A DNA stretch of 64,000 nt from Pyropia yezoensis (GCA_009829735.1 CM020619.1:16125816-16189815), one strand, 5' to 3'; positions 1 to 9,652 are shown, counted from the first letter of the stretch. Numbers and translations are program-made. The notes: generated by a model from the sequence alone, not told the origin.

Positions 1-1
1 G

Positions 2-589
2 TTTGTGCTCACCGTAGAGTCTGGCCGCGCGCGGCAGTCCAATTTGGACACGATCCAGAGGGTACTGGACGCGCTGATCGAAGTCGGTCATGATGTGAGA
101 GGCCGCTACACTATCCTCTTCAACAAGATGACCCCGGACGAGATGGCTATCTCCGACGTGCTACTCAGCGAGTCCATCCCGCTACTCCACACCTCTGAGC
201 CCGGGAGCAACCCGTACGAGGTGGGCAAGATGTTGGCCATCCCCAGAATGAGCAGTGTGGCAGACGTCCAAGACAAGATGCTACCCCCAGAGCTCCGTCG
301 CGAGGTGGAGGGAGTCATTGAGGGCGTGCCGGCAATCCCCATCCTTAAGGGCACGGTCGTCTGCATGGACTCATTGGAGCAGCGGCACGAACAGGCGGTG
401 CGGAAGCTGGAGCGGTCGCACCATGAGGACCTCTCTCAACAGAAGCAGAAAATCGATGCGGATCATGAGGCCCGTCTTGCAGCGGGGGTGCGGTCTGGCG
501 GGGGCCGGACGTCCAGCTCGTCCCCGCGGCGCCGCCGCAAGAGCCAAGGCCCATGGCAGTCGACGGGCGGGGGTGTCTGCCATTCTTGA
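2..589 (+). CDS. AIG1/GIMAP-like GTPase, C-terminal part
   Basis: The frame is open at the window edge, so the N-terminal G1-G3 motifs lie outside. The first visible residues (VLTVESGRAR) resemble the strand and loop of AIG1-type G domains that end in a conserved G-R. They are followed by YTILFNKM, which fits the G4 strand with an NK pair. Residues from about 120 (HEQAVRKLERSHHEDL) form a charged heptad-like coiled coil, and the last 35 residues are basic and low-complexity. AIG1 GTPases are usually membrane-associated and bind GTP. The family call is from memory of the motif pattern, with no P-loop visible. It could be another P-loop NTPase. Confidence 0.42.
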   Translation, partial: FVLTVESGRARQSNLDTIQRVLDALIEVGHDVRGRYTILFNKMTPDEMAISDVLLSESIPLLHTSEPGSNPYEVGKMLAIPRMSSVADVQDKMLPPELRREVEGVIEGVPAIPILKGTVVCMDSLEQRHEQAVRKLERSHHEDLSQQKQKIDADHEARLAAGVRSGGGRTSSSSPRRRRKSQGPWQSTGGGVCHS

Positions 590-599
590 TGGTGATGAT

Positions 600-2490
600 G
601 CCCTCGCGGCGTCGGCCGTTGCCCGCGCCGGCGACACGGCCCGGGTGGCAGGAGGGGGACCCGTCTGGGCAATTCGCGCACCGGTGACTCTGTGTGCAAT
701 CATCGCCGATGAGGGACCGTGTGGTGAGGAAGAAAAAAAGAAGCAAAAAAAACATGTTCTGTCGCACGTCACCCGTGTGCCTGTCGTTGTCCTCACCTTT
801 TCATGTCTTCTCTTCGCCGCCTCTTGCACTGGGGACAGCCACCGTTCCTCATGCAGCTGCTTCCTCCCCGCTTTCCCGCAAGAAATCCTCGTGGCGCCGC
901 GCCCCCGTCTGCCACGCACACCTGCGTGCCCCCCCGCAGGGGCCGCCGTTGCTGCGGCGGCGGCACAAGACGCCGCACGCGCGCGGGGTGGAGCGGGCGG
1001 CCTAAAAGGCGAAGCTAGGCGCGGTGGCGCCCAAGGCGAAAGGGGAAGGGCCGCCGCCGCTGCCGCCCAGCCGCCCGACACCCGGCCCCTCGCCGAGGCG
1101 GGTGCTCCGCCCCGCCGCTGCGGGGCGTCGGCTGCTCGCGGCAGTGGCGGAGTGGAGGCGCACGTGCCGCCGCCGCCGCGCAGCAGGCCTTCGAGGTGGG
1201 CGCTGCGTGGCGGGCGTCGAGGCGGCGACGGCGGGGCGGCCGGCGGGGCGGCCGGCGGGGCGGCTCCCGCAGCGACGGCGCGGGGGAGGGGGGGAGCGGT
1301 GGGAGGTGACTCACGAGCCTAGCATGGGGAGTGGGGCTGCGCCGTAGCGGCGGACGCGGCGGCGGTAGTCGTTGCGGCAGCGGCGACGGCGGTGATGGCA
1401 CTGGCAGACCAGGTGTTGGGGACCGCCGCCATGGTCCCCGCGGCGTGGGGTGCCGCTCCCCCGACAGCCGCGGCGGCAGCGGCCCATCGGTGGGCGGCAG
1501 AATGGTGTACGGCGGCGGCCGCCACACGATCGCCGCGGCCGCAGATGCCGTCGGTTGCTCGGCGGGCCGCGCCGCCGCTCGTCCGGCTGCGCCGCCCAAC
1601 ACCGCTCCGCCGCGCACACTCGCGGGGCGGGGCTGGGCGGGGTGCATGGCGCTTGCCGTCCACGCCCGTGGGCGGCCACGAGTCGCACGTCGGTTGAGCG
1701 GCGTGGGGCGTGCGGCCGCGCGGCGGCGGCTGGCAACGCGGCGGCCGCCCCCACCCGACGGCCGATTCATCCCCCGGCGACAGTCTGCTCGGACGACGCT
1801 CGCCATCTGCCTGTTCGATGGCGACGCGCCGTTGGGGACGGCTGTAGGCAGACAGTGGCACCCGCCCCGCCGCGGCGGTCCGCGGGCACCCCCCCGCGCC
1901 CATCCCGCTCGTCCCGTGCGCTCCCGTGGCTGAAGCCACTGCCGCTGCTGTCGCGCTGACGCCGCGGCCGCCGTCGTGGGCAGCCTCCGTCCCCATCGCC
2001 ACTGCGCCACCGCCTTCCACCATTACCACTGCCGCGGCCCCTGCCAATACGGCTGGAGGCGGTCCTTGACGACGGGCGCGGGAGGGGATAACCCGCATCC
2101 GCGTCGGCGGCCACCTGGAGGTTGATGGCAGGCGGTGGCGGAGGTGGCACTGCTGCCGCGGGGGCGGCTACCGTCGCTGCTTGGTGAGCCACGCAACTGG
2201 TCGCTCGACGGCGCCGTCCAGGACCGCCCGCCGCGCACATTCGGGGCGTGCGACGGTGGGGGGGGCGTGCCGCTTGCCGTCTCTACTTGCCCGTGGGAGT
2301 CTTGCCCGCGCGCCGGCACAACCGCGACGCCGCGCTGGGTGGCTGCGCCGCCCAGTGCACCGCAGCGAAACTGCAGCGGGCGACGCCGTACGTGACGGCC
2401 GCGCCCTCGAGGCCTCACGCGGGTGTAGGTTGGCAGGCACGAGGGGCTGGGGGGCGGTTTTGCTACCGCGCTCGGGAGGGGGGGGACGCT

Positions 2491-2521
<31 letters not shown>

Positions 2522-2640
2522 CCTGCAGCGGCGGAAGTGCAGGAGCGGTCGCGGTGAGGGTGTGCCCAACCACCGCAGCCGCCCCCCCCACCCTCGCCAC
2601 CGCCGACGCCGCCGCGACAGCAGCGACGCTGGGGAGAAGG
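600..2640. other. GC-rich low-complexity intergenic DNA
   Basis: Long stretches of CGG/GCC-rich sequence are open in several frames on both strands at once, with Ala/Arg/Pro/Gly-only translations. I see no recognisable domain, and treat the overlapping long frames here as composition artefacts. Confidence 0.6.
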
Positions 2641-2659
2641 GTGCGGCGGTGTGGCGTGG

Positions 2660-2905
2660 TGGCTGTGCGGGCGTGCGCTGTCGCCGGGCGGTGCGCCGGT
2701 CTGGCGCACCGGCAAGGCCGCTGTGTGCTGCCGCTCGGCGGTGCGGCGGCGCGGCTGGGTGGCGGGGCGCCGCTGTGCTGGCGCTCGGTGCTTCGGCGGT
2801 GCGGCGCGGCGACAGCGCGGGTGTGCGCTGCAGCTTGGCGGTGCCGCGCTGTGGCGCGGTGGCAGGGTTGCTGTGCGCTGCCGCTGGGCGGTGCGGCGGT
2901 GTGCC
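2660..2905. repeat. Degenerate ~50-bp minisatellite
   Basis: About five imperfect copies of a unit with the core TGTGCGCTGCCGCT followed by CGGCGGTGCGGCGG, spaced about 50 bp apart (cores near 2660, 2719, 2770, 2822 and 2868). The array ends directly before the kinase-like segment. Confidence 0.55.
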
Positions 2906-2908
2906 GCC

Positions 2909-3037
2909 GCTGAGCTCCTCACGGGCCTCCTCTGCCGCGACCCGCAGCGGCGGTTGGGGGAGGCGGAGCTCTTGGTGAGTGCATTTTTCCGGGGCGTGGA
3001 CTGGAGGCGCCTCGGCGAGGTGCCCCTGCCGGGCGCG
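2909..3037 (+). CDS. AGC-type protein kinase C-lobe exon or fragment
   Basis: About 43 residues match the end of an AGC-family kinase domain: ELLTGLLCRDPQRRLG (subdomain XI, with the conserved Arg) followed by FFRGVDWRRLGEVPLP. The latter is the typical 'hPFF-x-G-hDW' entry into the AGC C-tail. Upstream lies a minisatellite, not the catalytic loop, so either the rest of the kinase is missing or it lies in exons I cannot recognise. A splice acceptor such as GCCGCTGAG at about 2905-2914 is possible. The frame continues into Pro/Ser-rich sequence. Kinase identity is from motif memory, and the boundaries are approximate. Confidence 0.42.
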
Positions 3038-3293
3038 GTGTCGGCGGTGACGGCGGCGGCGACGTCGGCGGCGCCGTCGTCGTCGCTGCGGCCCGAGTCG
3101 ACCGCGTCGCCCCACCTTCCACCTGCTTCCTCCCAACTCCCCCACCCTCCCTACCCCCCGGTTCCAGCCCCGTCCCATTGCTTTCCTTCCCATTTACTCC
3201 CTTTTCTACCCCCTACCCCCCCCTCTCGCCCCGTGCCAATGACACACGCTGTGCCTACGCCGACCATGACACGCGCAGGGGGCGTGCCGGACT

Positions 3294-4200
3294 TTGCGAC
3301 GCTGCCCCCTGGATCCGTCCGGTGTGTACAACGCGGACGAGGCGCTTTCCGAGGTGGCTATCCTCGCGCACATTCCTGCCGTGCGAGCCACCGCCGCCGC
3401 CGCCGCCGTCAGCTTCTTCTTCGCGGCCTACCCGCTGGCGCCGCGGCGGCGGCGGCGGCACCTGGACTTTTTGTCTCAAACATCTGCTACAACCACGCGT
3501 CGGGGCACCAGGCGGCGGCGAATGCGCTGGGAATGGTGGCGGCGAGGCTGCCGCAGCGGGCCCCCACGAAGGAGGCCGACATCCCATCGGTGGCATTCGC
3601 GGCGGTGTTGTTGAGTGACGAGCATGGGGTGTGCCGGGGGGAGGCCGCCGCCGCCATGTGGGTGGTGCTTCGGCGGCTGGACGATGGGGTGCGGGTGCGG
3701 CGGCTGGTGGGGCTAGCCCTCGGGTGATATTGGGGGGGCGTCTCCGCTGTGGATGAGGGCGTGAGCGCGGCGGCGGGCGTCCTGGGCTCCGCCGCCCTAG
3801 TCGATGCCAAGGCGCAGGCCATCCGTCGGGCGAAGGCGGCGGCGCTGGTGATTGACACGGACAGCGCCGCACTGTCGGTGGGCTCCCTCGAGGACACGGC
3901 CGCGGCGCTGGTGGCCGCTTTGACGGCACCGGTGGACGTGGCTCCCACTGCGGAGGTTGACGCGCCGCGGTTGGCCTCCTCGAATGTGCTGTATGGGCCT
4001 CACGGCGGTCGAGTGTGTCCTGGGTGCGCACGAGGTGGCCGTTGTCATCGCCGCCGCCCCGTCAGCGGCCGGCGGCGTGGGGCTGCCGCTGGCTGTATCA
4101 GTGGTGCTAGTGTGCCTGACGGGGACGCCGGGACGGTTAGTGGCGCTCTCGACGGCGCCGCAGCCCTCAGTCCGGATTGCCGCAGCGCGGTTGGTGCGGC
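3294..4200 (+). pseudogene. UTP20/DRIM-like nucleolar protein segment, frame broken at homopolymers
   Basis: Translated pieces follow the C-terminal HEAT-like region of UTP20, an SSU-processome protein needed for 18S rRNA maturation. The order is FFFAAYPLAPRRRRRHLDF, then VSNICYNHASGHQAAANALG, then a segment with ...DEHGVCRGEAAAAMWVVL, then a helix ending PSVRIAAARLV. Frame changes fall in the T5 run at 3468-3472 and the GGG near 3997, and there is an in-frame TGA at 3725. The first two are single-base homopolymer indels, so this may be a live gene with sequence errors. Only a fraction of the usual ~2,700 residues is visible. The DIRS element starts 250 bp downstream and may truncate it. The family assignment rests on remembered motif order. 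Confidence 0.48.
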
Positions 4201-4450
4201 GGCACTCGGTGTTGCTGGGCGGGGCCCACCTGCTGGCGGTGGCTCCGCCGGTAGCATCGGTTTGTCTGCCGCCGCCCCCTTTAGGCGGCAGCTTGTGCGA
4301 TGCCAACCCCACCACCGCCACCGCCTTTGGCGCGGGTGCGTCTCGCGGCAAGCCAGGCAACGCGCCGAGGGCACGCACCAATTTGGGTCGTGCATGCACA
4401 ATCTCCACAGCTGACTGCCTGATGGTACTGCGAATTGAGCATGAGACACG

Positions 4451-4481
4451 GTTACCAATGCAAGGGAGCCCGCGTATGCCA
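4451..4481 (-). repeat. B2 terminal repeat of the PAT-like element (31 bp)
   Basis: This 31-bp segment is identical to B1 at 4939-4969. It marks the 3' end of the minus-strand element. Flanking bases differ between the two copies on both sides. Confidence 0.75.
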
Positions 4482-4638
4482 TGTGACGTTTCCGTTTAAT
4501 AGTTGAGTTGCAGAAAAAAGAAAACTCCGGAATAAGTCCAGAAATCAATAAAACCAACCAAGAAGTAAAACGTTCGAGGTTGAAAAACAATGGTTCGTGC
4601 ATAGCGCGGGGTCCGCTGTCCTGGGGTGGGATGGCGGG

Positions 4639-4940
4639 AGGCGGAAAAACAGCGGACGTGAGGAGCAGGGGGCATATTGGACGGACGCGGGCGGCGTCGT
4701 CTTATGGCCAGCGCTGGGGGTGGATTCGATCTACCCGGCCGTGTGGCTACGGCGCGGGCTGCTGTTCGGGACAGCTGGTGCCGCCGTGACATTGATCATG
4801 GCGGGATCCGGCTCCGTCTCCTAACTCCTCGCTTGGGTCGGGCTTACCCGACCCAATCCTCGTCCTATGTCTTTTCTCGCTACCCCTCCAAGTCGACGCC
4901 AAGTGGTCAATAACCGGCGGACAAACAGATACGGAGGGGT
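4639..4940 (-). repeat. A2 split direct repeat (302 bp)
   Basis: Matches A1 at 9348-9649 base for base except for a few substitutions (for example gaggagc/gagaagc, tcttatg/tctaatg, atcatgg/atcacgg, ggctccg/ggccccg). It directly abuts B1, as expected for the B1A2 junction of PAT elements. It contains a GGGTGGATTCGATCTACCC hairpin near 4719-4737. Confidence 0.85.
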
Positions 4941-4969
4941 TACCAATGCAAGGGAGCCCGCGTATGCCA
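4939..4969 (-). repeat. B1 split direct repeat (31 bp)
   Basis: Identical to B2 at 4451-4481. It lies between the recombinase stop region and A2 with no spacer, forming the internal B1A2 junction used during circle formation in split-direct-repeat elements. Confidence 0.75.
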
Positions 4970-4998
4970 AACCTGATGGAGTACGTCCGCCCTCCCTG

Positions 4999-6237
4999 TT
5001 AATCAGGGAGTAGGCGGGCGAAGAAAAACCAATCAAAGCGAGAAGGGACAGTCAGCGCGGAGATGTAGCTCTCTGCGAGCGTCCGCTCGGTGGTCGCGCT
5101 GAGTTCGGCGATGGCACCGCGGGCGACGCCGGCCGCGTTGGCCAACGTGGCGCCGCCCGACTTGAGGGAGCGCGACGCGTAACAGGTGCCTACCGCCGGC
5201 GTGACCGCGACGCGTGCGAGGCCGTCTCGCAGCCACTCGGTCAGCAGGCCGGAGGCGGCGCGCGCGTCGCAGGCGGAGAAGAGTCGGGATGACGCAGCGT
5301 AGCCGGCGGCGCGGCGCTCGCGCACAAGCCTTGTGATGAGCACGTAGGGTAGGTCTGCGGCGCCGCCCGCCCCGGCCGGCATGGTGCGGGTGATGAGCCC
5401 CTTGTGGGCCGCCGTCTTGTGGTGCAGGATCGTGTAGGACACCGAGCCGTCCGGGCGCGGGTCAACGTCGTCGAGGGCGAGCCGGGTGATGTCCTTGGCG
5501 CGCCGCATCAACCAGAACTGCATAACCAGCGCCGTCAAGCGTCGCCGGAGGGTGGGTGGTGCAGTGGCCGCGAGGCGCGCGAGCTTCCAGGCCGCATGCG
5601 AAGGCAGCGGCGCGCGGAAGGTCTTGGTAACCGGTCTCAGGGCCAGGCCCGCGCGCCGGTAGCCGCTCTTGGCCTCCCGGACGGCCTCGTGGTCGCAGAG
5701 GTTGAGGAACCCAGCGGCCAGGTGGCGCTTGCGGATGGCCGCCAGCATGGGCCTGAGGGAGCTCGCCACTAAGCTGCCCTGCCGCCAGCAGTGGCCGAGG
5801 AAGGCCGTCACTGTTCCGGTGGAGGCGGGCAGGGACCGCCGACCGTGGTCCGAGCAGTAGTTGTTGAACCGCTTCCTCCCGCCGTCGTACGTTGCTGCGG
5901 TGGCGTCGACGATGCTCCAGTTGCGCAGCCAGCGGGCGGCAGCGGCATCAGCGCCGCCGCGGGGCTCGGCACCCGCCAATGCTTGCCGTTGGTCCCGACG
6001 CCACCGCGTCGCGGCGTCCGCCCGCCATGCCGCCGATGGCGCCACTGAGCTCGCGCCGCGGCCGCGCGGTGCATCTCCTGCTGCGCCGCTGTCTTGCCGC
6101 CGTTGAGGAAGCGGAAAACCGCCATTCGCCATCGGGGATGCCTCGCCGGTCGCGCGCCGTGGCCGCACGCGAACAGGCCTGCTGTGCGAGGCAGCAGGTA
6201 GGCATCTTGAGCGCGTGCCACGGCGGGGGCCCACCAC
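4999..6237 (-). CDS. Tyrosine recombinase of PAT-like element
   Basis: A 412-residue frame. The first ~100 residues are basic low-complexity and overlap the end of the RT frame, so the true N-terminus may lie near residue 100 (RWLRNWSIVDATAATYDGG). A SAM-like N-domain (residues ~105-190) is followed by the catalytic domain. The first catalytic Arg is in FWLMRRAKDI (R245/R246), a Lys candidate is in ILHHKTAAHKG, and the Tyr nucleophile is in LAESYISAL (Y391). The usual HxxR box is replaced by RSLKSGGAT, so the His and Arg positions read R356 and K359. The enzyme would integrate a circular DNA copy in the nucleus. It overlaps the RT frame by 430 bp in another frame, implying frameshift, re-initiation or splicing for expression. 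Confidence 0.8.
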   Translation of the reverse strand: MVGPRRGTRSRCLPAASHSRPVRVRPRRATGEASPMANGGFPLPQRRQDSGAAGDAPRGRGASSVAPSAAWRADAATRWRRDQRQALAGAEPRGGADAAAARWLRNWSIVDATAATYDGGRKRFNNYCSDHGRRSLPASTGTVTAFLGHCWRQGSLVASSLRPMLAAIRKRHLAAGFLNLCDHEAVREAKSGYRRAGLALRPVTKTFRAPLPSHAAWKLARLAATAPPTLRRRLTALVMQFWLMRRAKDITRLALDDVDPRPDGSVSYTILHHKTAAHKGLITRTMPAGAGGAADLPYVLITRLVRERRAAGYAASSRLFSACDARAASGLLTEWLRDGLARVAVTPAVGTCYASRSLKSGGATLANAAGVARGAIAELSATTERTLAESYISALTVPSRFDWFFFARLLPD

Positions 6238-8345
6238 TCTTGCGCCGTCCAGACCGGCAGTAGCACCGTGGCCGTGGCTGCCTCGTTGTAGATGTTGTCC
6301 AGCACGCGCGACGTCTGGCTGAAGGGCGGGTTGATCCAGTTGTTATCCCCCGCCCAGCCGACCGAGAACGCGTCCACCGCCTCGGACCCGGCCGCGTACG
6401 TGCGTGAGTTGTAGCGCTGGCATAGGGTGTTGAGGGGCGTTGCAAACCGGTCCACTGTGTGACAGCCGTACTTCGTCTGCAGAAGGTCGAACATTGACGG
6501 CGTCAGGCGCCAGTCGTCGGCGTCCGACTGGCGGGAGAGGCTGTCGGCCCACACGTTGGCCACCGCTGGCAGCCATGCGGCGCGTAGCGCTACCCGGTAC
6601 AACTTGGTGTCCGCGTGTAGCTTGCGGAGCTCGCGCATCAGGGCGGGCGACCGGCTGGAGAAGCCGTTGATGACGTGCATCGCGACGCGGCTGTCCACCC
6701 GTAACTGCAGCAGGCCCTTGGCGCCGAGGAGCTGGGCGCCGAATACCAGCAAGCAAAAGCGCACCGCGGCCACCTCCTTGACGTTGATGTGGAGATTGCG
6801 CTCTGCTGCCGTGAAGAAGCCCGCCGCGGGCAGCAGGTGTTGCCAGTGTCCGCCCCAGCCGTATGGGGAGGCGTCCGTCGTCAGCGTTCCCAACGTTGTC
6901 GGCCACAGTGCCCGGCCGATGCCGGGCTCGGTGCTGAGGTGGGCGAACCACTGAAGATCCCGTACGGCGCCGTGGGAGAGGGTCGAGTCGCGGCCCTTCG
7001 TGCAGTGCGCGTCGTACAGGCGGCGTAGGTAAAACCGCGCCGACGGGATGGCAAGGTAGCACGATACGGCCCGCCCGGAAAACTGCTGCAAGCGCCTGGA
7101 GTTGACCCGGCGAGAGCGCCGGGTGGCCTCCGACAGCAGTGCCTTGGCCTTGCTCAGCAGTTTGTGCAGGCGCGTTGCGGGGAGGAGCACCAGTTTCCGC
7201 GTCGTATCTACGAGGAACCCGAGGAGGGGGAGCTGGCGCGTGCCGACCGCCTCGCCCTTGTGAGGGTGAACTTGGACGCCTAACGTCTTGAAGAACTTGA
7301 GAATGTCGGCGCGGCCGCGGGCGGCGTCCGTCTTGGTCGACGGCACCGAGCGTCGGCCCGTTGCCGCAAAGTCGTCGACGTATGCGATCAGCCGGAAGCC
7401 TTGTAGTCGTAGAGCGGCGACGACCGGACGCATCATCTTGGTCCATACCCAGGGGCTCAGTCGCATCCCAAAGGGGAGCACCCGTGGCTCGTACACGACG
7501 CCGTTTACGATGAACCGGAAGTACTTGCGGTGGGCAGGGTAGATCTGCACGAGGTAGAAGGCGTCTTTGACGTCCCACGACGTCAGATGGTCGCCCGGCA
7601 CCAGTGTGGAGAGGAAGGCAGAAAGCCGCTGGTACTGAAACACACGCTTCTTGATGTGCGCGTTTATGCGCCGTAGGTCGATCACCAGCCGTGGCTTGCT
7701 CCTGAACACGACGAACGACGGGAATACCCACGGGGACCCCGCGCCGGCCGCCTGGGACAGCCGTGTCACGTAGCCAGCCTTCACCCACGCGTCGACCTCG
7801 GTCTCGCACCACAGTTCTTCCACGGCGGGTAAGGGGTAGCCCGCTGATCTTGTCGGGGGTGGTGTCTGTTCCCACGGCACCTGGAAGCCGAACCGGATAG
7901 TCCACAACACCCAGTAGGCGGCGCCCATCGCCGCCCAGGCCGCGAGCGAGTTGAACAGCGTTGCGTAGGGGGCGGCCGCTGCCGCCGCGTCGTCCGCTTG
8001 TTGCACTCGCCGGGCGTGCCGCCTTGCCCTTGAGTCGGGCCGGCGGCGCTTGCTTGCCTTGTGGAGCACCTTGCCCCCCGGCAGGCGAGGGGGCAGGGCC
8101 GACCCCCGATTGCGGCGGAGGGTCGGCAACGCCGGCGAGCCGCCGAGATCAGGCGCCCTGGTTGGGGCGCCCCCCCCCAGGCGGCTTGCCATCCTTGGCC
8201 TGGATACCGCCGGCGTAGCGGTCACCGTGGCGCTTGGCAGCAAAGCGAACGAGGCTGGCGTTCTGCGCCGTCGAGAGGTAGTCCCACGCCGGGCAGTAGA
8301 TGACTTGGTCCTGGTTGTCAGACACCAACGTGCGTAGGGTCTCAC
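5808..8345 (-). CDS. Reverse transcriptase / RNase H / methyltransferase-like protein of PAT-like element
   Basis: An 845-residue frame. The first ~120 residues are basic and overlap the gag end. RT spans about 170-400 with PRLVIDLRRIN, SWDVKDAFYLVQIYP, LPFGMRLSPWVWT and the catalytic YVDD at 322-325. RNase H follows, with TTDASPYGWGGHW (D491), NVKEVAAV (E524), RVDSR (D551) and ANVWADSLSR (D601). From 631, DRFATPLNTLCQRYNS and NNWINPPF (672-675) match the DAM-like methyltransferase domain of DIRS/PAT elements. The tail from ~745 is low-complexity and lies over the recombinase N-terminus. All catalytic acids are present and there is no internal stop, so the frame looks functional. Confidence 0.88.
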   Translation of the reverse strand: MRPYARWCLTTRTKSSTARRGTTSRRRRTPASFALLPSATVTATPAVSRPRMASRLGGGAPTRAPDLGGSPALPTLRRNRGSALPPRLPGGKVLHKASKRRRPDSRARRHARRVQQADDAAAAAAPYATLFNSLAAWAAMGAAYWVLWTIRFGFQVPWEQTPPPTRSAGYPLPAVEELWCETEVDAWVKAGYVTRLSQAAGAGSPWVFPSFVVFRSKPRLVIDLRRINAHIKKRVFQYQRLSAFLSTLVPGDHLTSWDVKDAFYLVQIYPAHRKYFRFIVNGVVYEPRVLPFGMRLSPWVWTKMMRPVVAALRLQGFRLIAYVDDFAATGRRSVPSTKTDAARGRADILKFFKTLGVQVHPHKGEAVGTRQLPLLGFLVDTTRKLVLLPATRLHKLLSKAKALLSEATRRSRRVNSRRLQQFSGRAVSCYLAIPSARFYLRRLYDAHCTKGRDSTLSHGAVRDLQWFAHLSTEPGIGRALWPTTLGTLTTDASPYGWGGHWQHLLPAAGFFTAAERNLHINVKEVAAVRFCLLVFGAQLLGAKGLLQLRVDSRVAMHVINGFSSRSPALMRELRKLHADTKLYRVALRAAWLPAVANVWADSLSRQSDADDWRLTPSMFDLLQTKYGCHTVDRFATPLNTLCQRYNSRTYAAGSEAVDAFSVGWAGDNNWINPPFSQTSRVLDNIYNEAATATVLLPVWTAQEWWAPAVARAQDAYLLPRTAGLFACGHGARPARHPRWRMAVFRFLNGGKTAAQQEMHRAAAARAQWRHRRHGGRTPRRGGVGTNGKHWRVPSPAAALMPLPPAGCATGASSTPPQQRTTAGGSGSTTTARTTVGGPCPPPPEQ

Positions 8346-9292
8346 TGGCCGTCGGGTCGTGTGCGGAGAGCGTGATGACCTTGTACCGAGCGCTTACCAG
8401 CGTAAAGAGCTGGTGCAGCGCGACCCGCGTGTGGACATCGTAGGCCGCCGGGTGGCGGCCGGCCTGCTCCGCGGCGTCCTCGCGCCCGACCGCCCGGTCG
8501 TGGAGGGACTGGGCCCAGGCGGCGACGTTGTAGACGAACTCAAGCTCTTGTGCCGCCTTGCCGCTCACCCTCGCCTGCACCCGCGAGTAGCGCGTGTCGC
8601 CGACGACGTCGAAGGGCGCCGGGTAGGTGCAGGACAAATCCCCGGATAATGGAGCGAGCCACCCGGACGCGCTTGATCTCGATGGGGTCGAACGCGCTCC
8701 GGTACGGCGCGGGGCGGCGGTCGGCGGGGTGATGCCCGTCGTCCTCGTCGTCCACTCCAGCGTCGGCAAACTCGTCGTCGTCCTCGTCGTCGTCGTCGTC
8801 GTCATCCACGTCGTCCGACGGGGGGGGGGGGGGGGGGGGGGGGGGGGGTCCGCCACCACCGCCACCGCCACCACCGCCGCCGCCGCCGGCGCCACCACCG
8901 CCGTCGTCACCTCCGGCCGGGCCGCCGTTGTAGCCGCCGCCTTGACGCCGTCGCCTGCCGCCGCCGCCGCCGCCACCGCCACTCCCGTCGCCGTTGTCGC
9001 CGCCACTTGCCGCGCCGCCCGCGTCACCGGCGTCGCCACCAGTGTTGCCGGCGCGATCCGCGCTGGCGCCAGGGCTGCCGCCGCGGCGTGGCGTGCCCGC
9101 GGGCTCCTTGCCGCGGCGGGCGCGGTCGATCACGTCGACCGGCGAGGCCGCCAGCAGTAGCGCGAAGAAAAGGATGTAGGGGGAAGGGTTGATGGCCCCT
9201 GTGATAACCGTTGCCCAACGGGCCGGCGCGGCGGGACGAAGGTCCGGGAGGCCGCTCCCCAAATAGGAAATAGGCGCCGAGATCGACGCCAT
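8149..9292 (-). CDS. Gag-like protein of PAT-like element, one apparent frameshift
   Basis: The ATG at 9292 opens a frame with a hydrophobic segment (PSPYILFFALLLAASPVDVI), a Gly-rich stretch, a Pro run over the 29-base homopolymer at 8820-8848, and an acidic block (DDDDDDDEDDDEFAD). After ARSIIRG near 8645 the protein-like sequence continues in another frame: CTYPAPFDVVGDTRYSRVQ through RFAAKRHGDRYAGG to the stop at 8149. A one-base error near 8640 or in the homopolymer would explain this. I see no Cys-His zinc knuckle. It is called gag from position upstream of RT and lack of enzymatic motifs. It overlaps the RT frame by ~200 bp. Confidence 0.55.
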
Positions 9293-9347
9293 GAGATCTG
9301 CAACTCCGCCACGTCCACCTGATTGGTAGACGCTGTTTTTCCCCCAA

Positions 9348-9649
9348 AGGCGGAAAAACAGCGGACGTGAGAAGCAGGGGGCATATTGGACGGACGCGGG
9401 CGGCGTCGTCTAATGGCCAGCGCTGGGGGTGGATTCGATCTACCCGGCCGTGTGGCTACGGCGCGGGCTGCTGTTCGGGACAGCTGGTGCCGCCGTGACA
9501 TTGATCACGGCGGGATCCGGCCCCGTCTCCTAACTCCTCGCTTGGGTCGGGCTTACCCGACCCAATCCTCGTCCTATGTCTTTTCTCGCTACCCCTCCAA
9601 GTCGACGCCAAGTGGTCAATAACCGGCGGACAAACAGATACGGAGGGGT
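9348..9649 (-). repeat. A1 split direct repeat (302 bp), 5' end of PAT-like element
   Basis: Copy of A2 (4639-4940). Just inside it, GCTGTTTTTCC and GGCGGAAAAACAGC (9332-9362) form an inverted repeat at the repeat edge. The outer edge at 9649 lies three bases from the foldback element. Confidence 0.85.
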
Positions 9650-9652
9650 GTC

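Larger units (their letters stand above)
4451..9649 (-). mobile_element. PAT-like DIRS (tyrosine recombinase) retrotransposon with split direct repeats
   Basis: Read on the minus strand the element is A1 (9649-9348), gag, RT/RNase H/MT-like, tyrosine recombinase, B1 (4969-4939), A2 (4940-4639), B2 (4481-4451). This A1-ORFs-B1-A2-B2 order is the split-direct-repeat structure of PAT/kangaroo-like DIRS elements, which insert through a circular intermediate via tyrosine recombinase and make no target-site duplication. The NPPF motif after RNase H fits the methyltransferase-like domain shared by DIRS and PAT, which Ngaro lacks. A1 and A2 are both 302 bp and differ at only a few positions, so the copy is young. 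Between A2 and B2 lie ~157 bp that do not repeat elsewhere in the window. Confidence 0.85.

Noticed and set aside
1015..2098. Overlapping long frames on both strands
   Set aside because: All frames are open at once with Ala/Arg/Gly/Pro only, so open length is not evidence here.
4719..4737. tRNA T-arm-like hairpin in the A repeat (GGTGGATTCGATCTACC)
   Set aside because: No acceptor, D or anticodon arms around it, and it occurs in both A copies as part of the transposon repeat.
6343..7905. 520-residue minus frame within RT
   Set aside because: Out of phase with the RT motifs and Arg/Pro-rich. It is a shadow of the RT gene.
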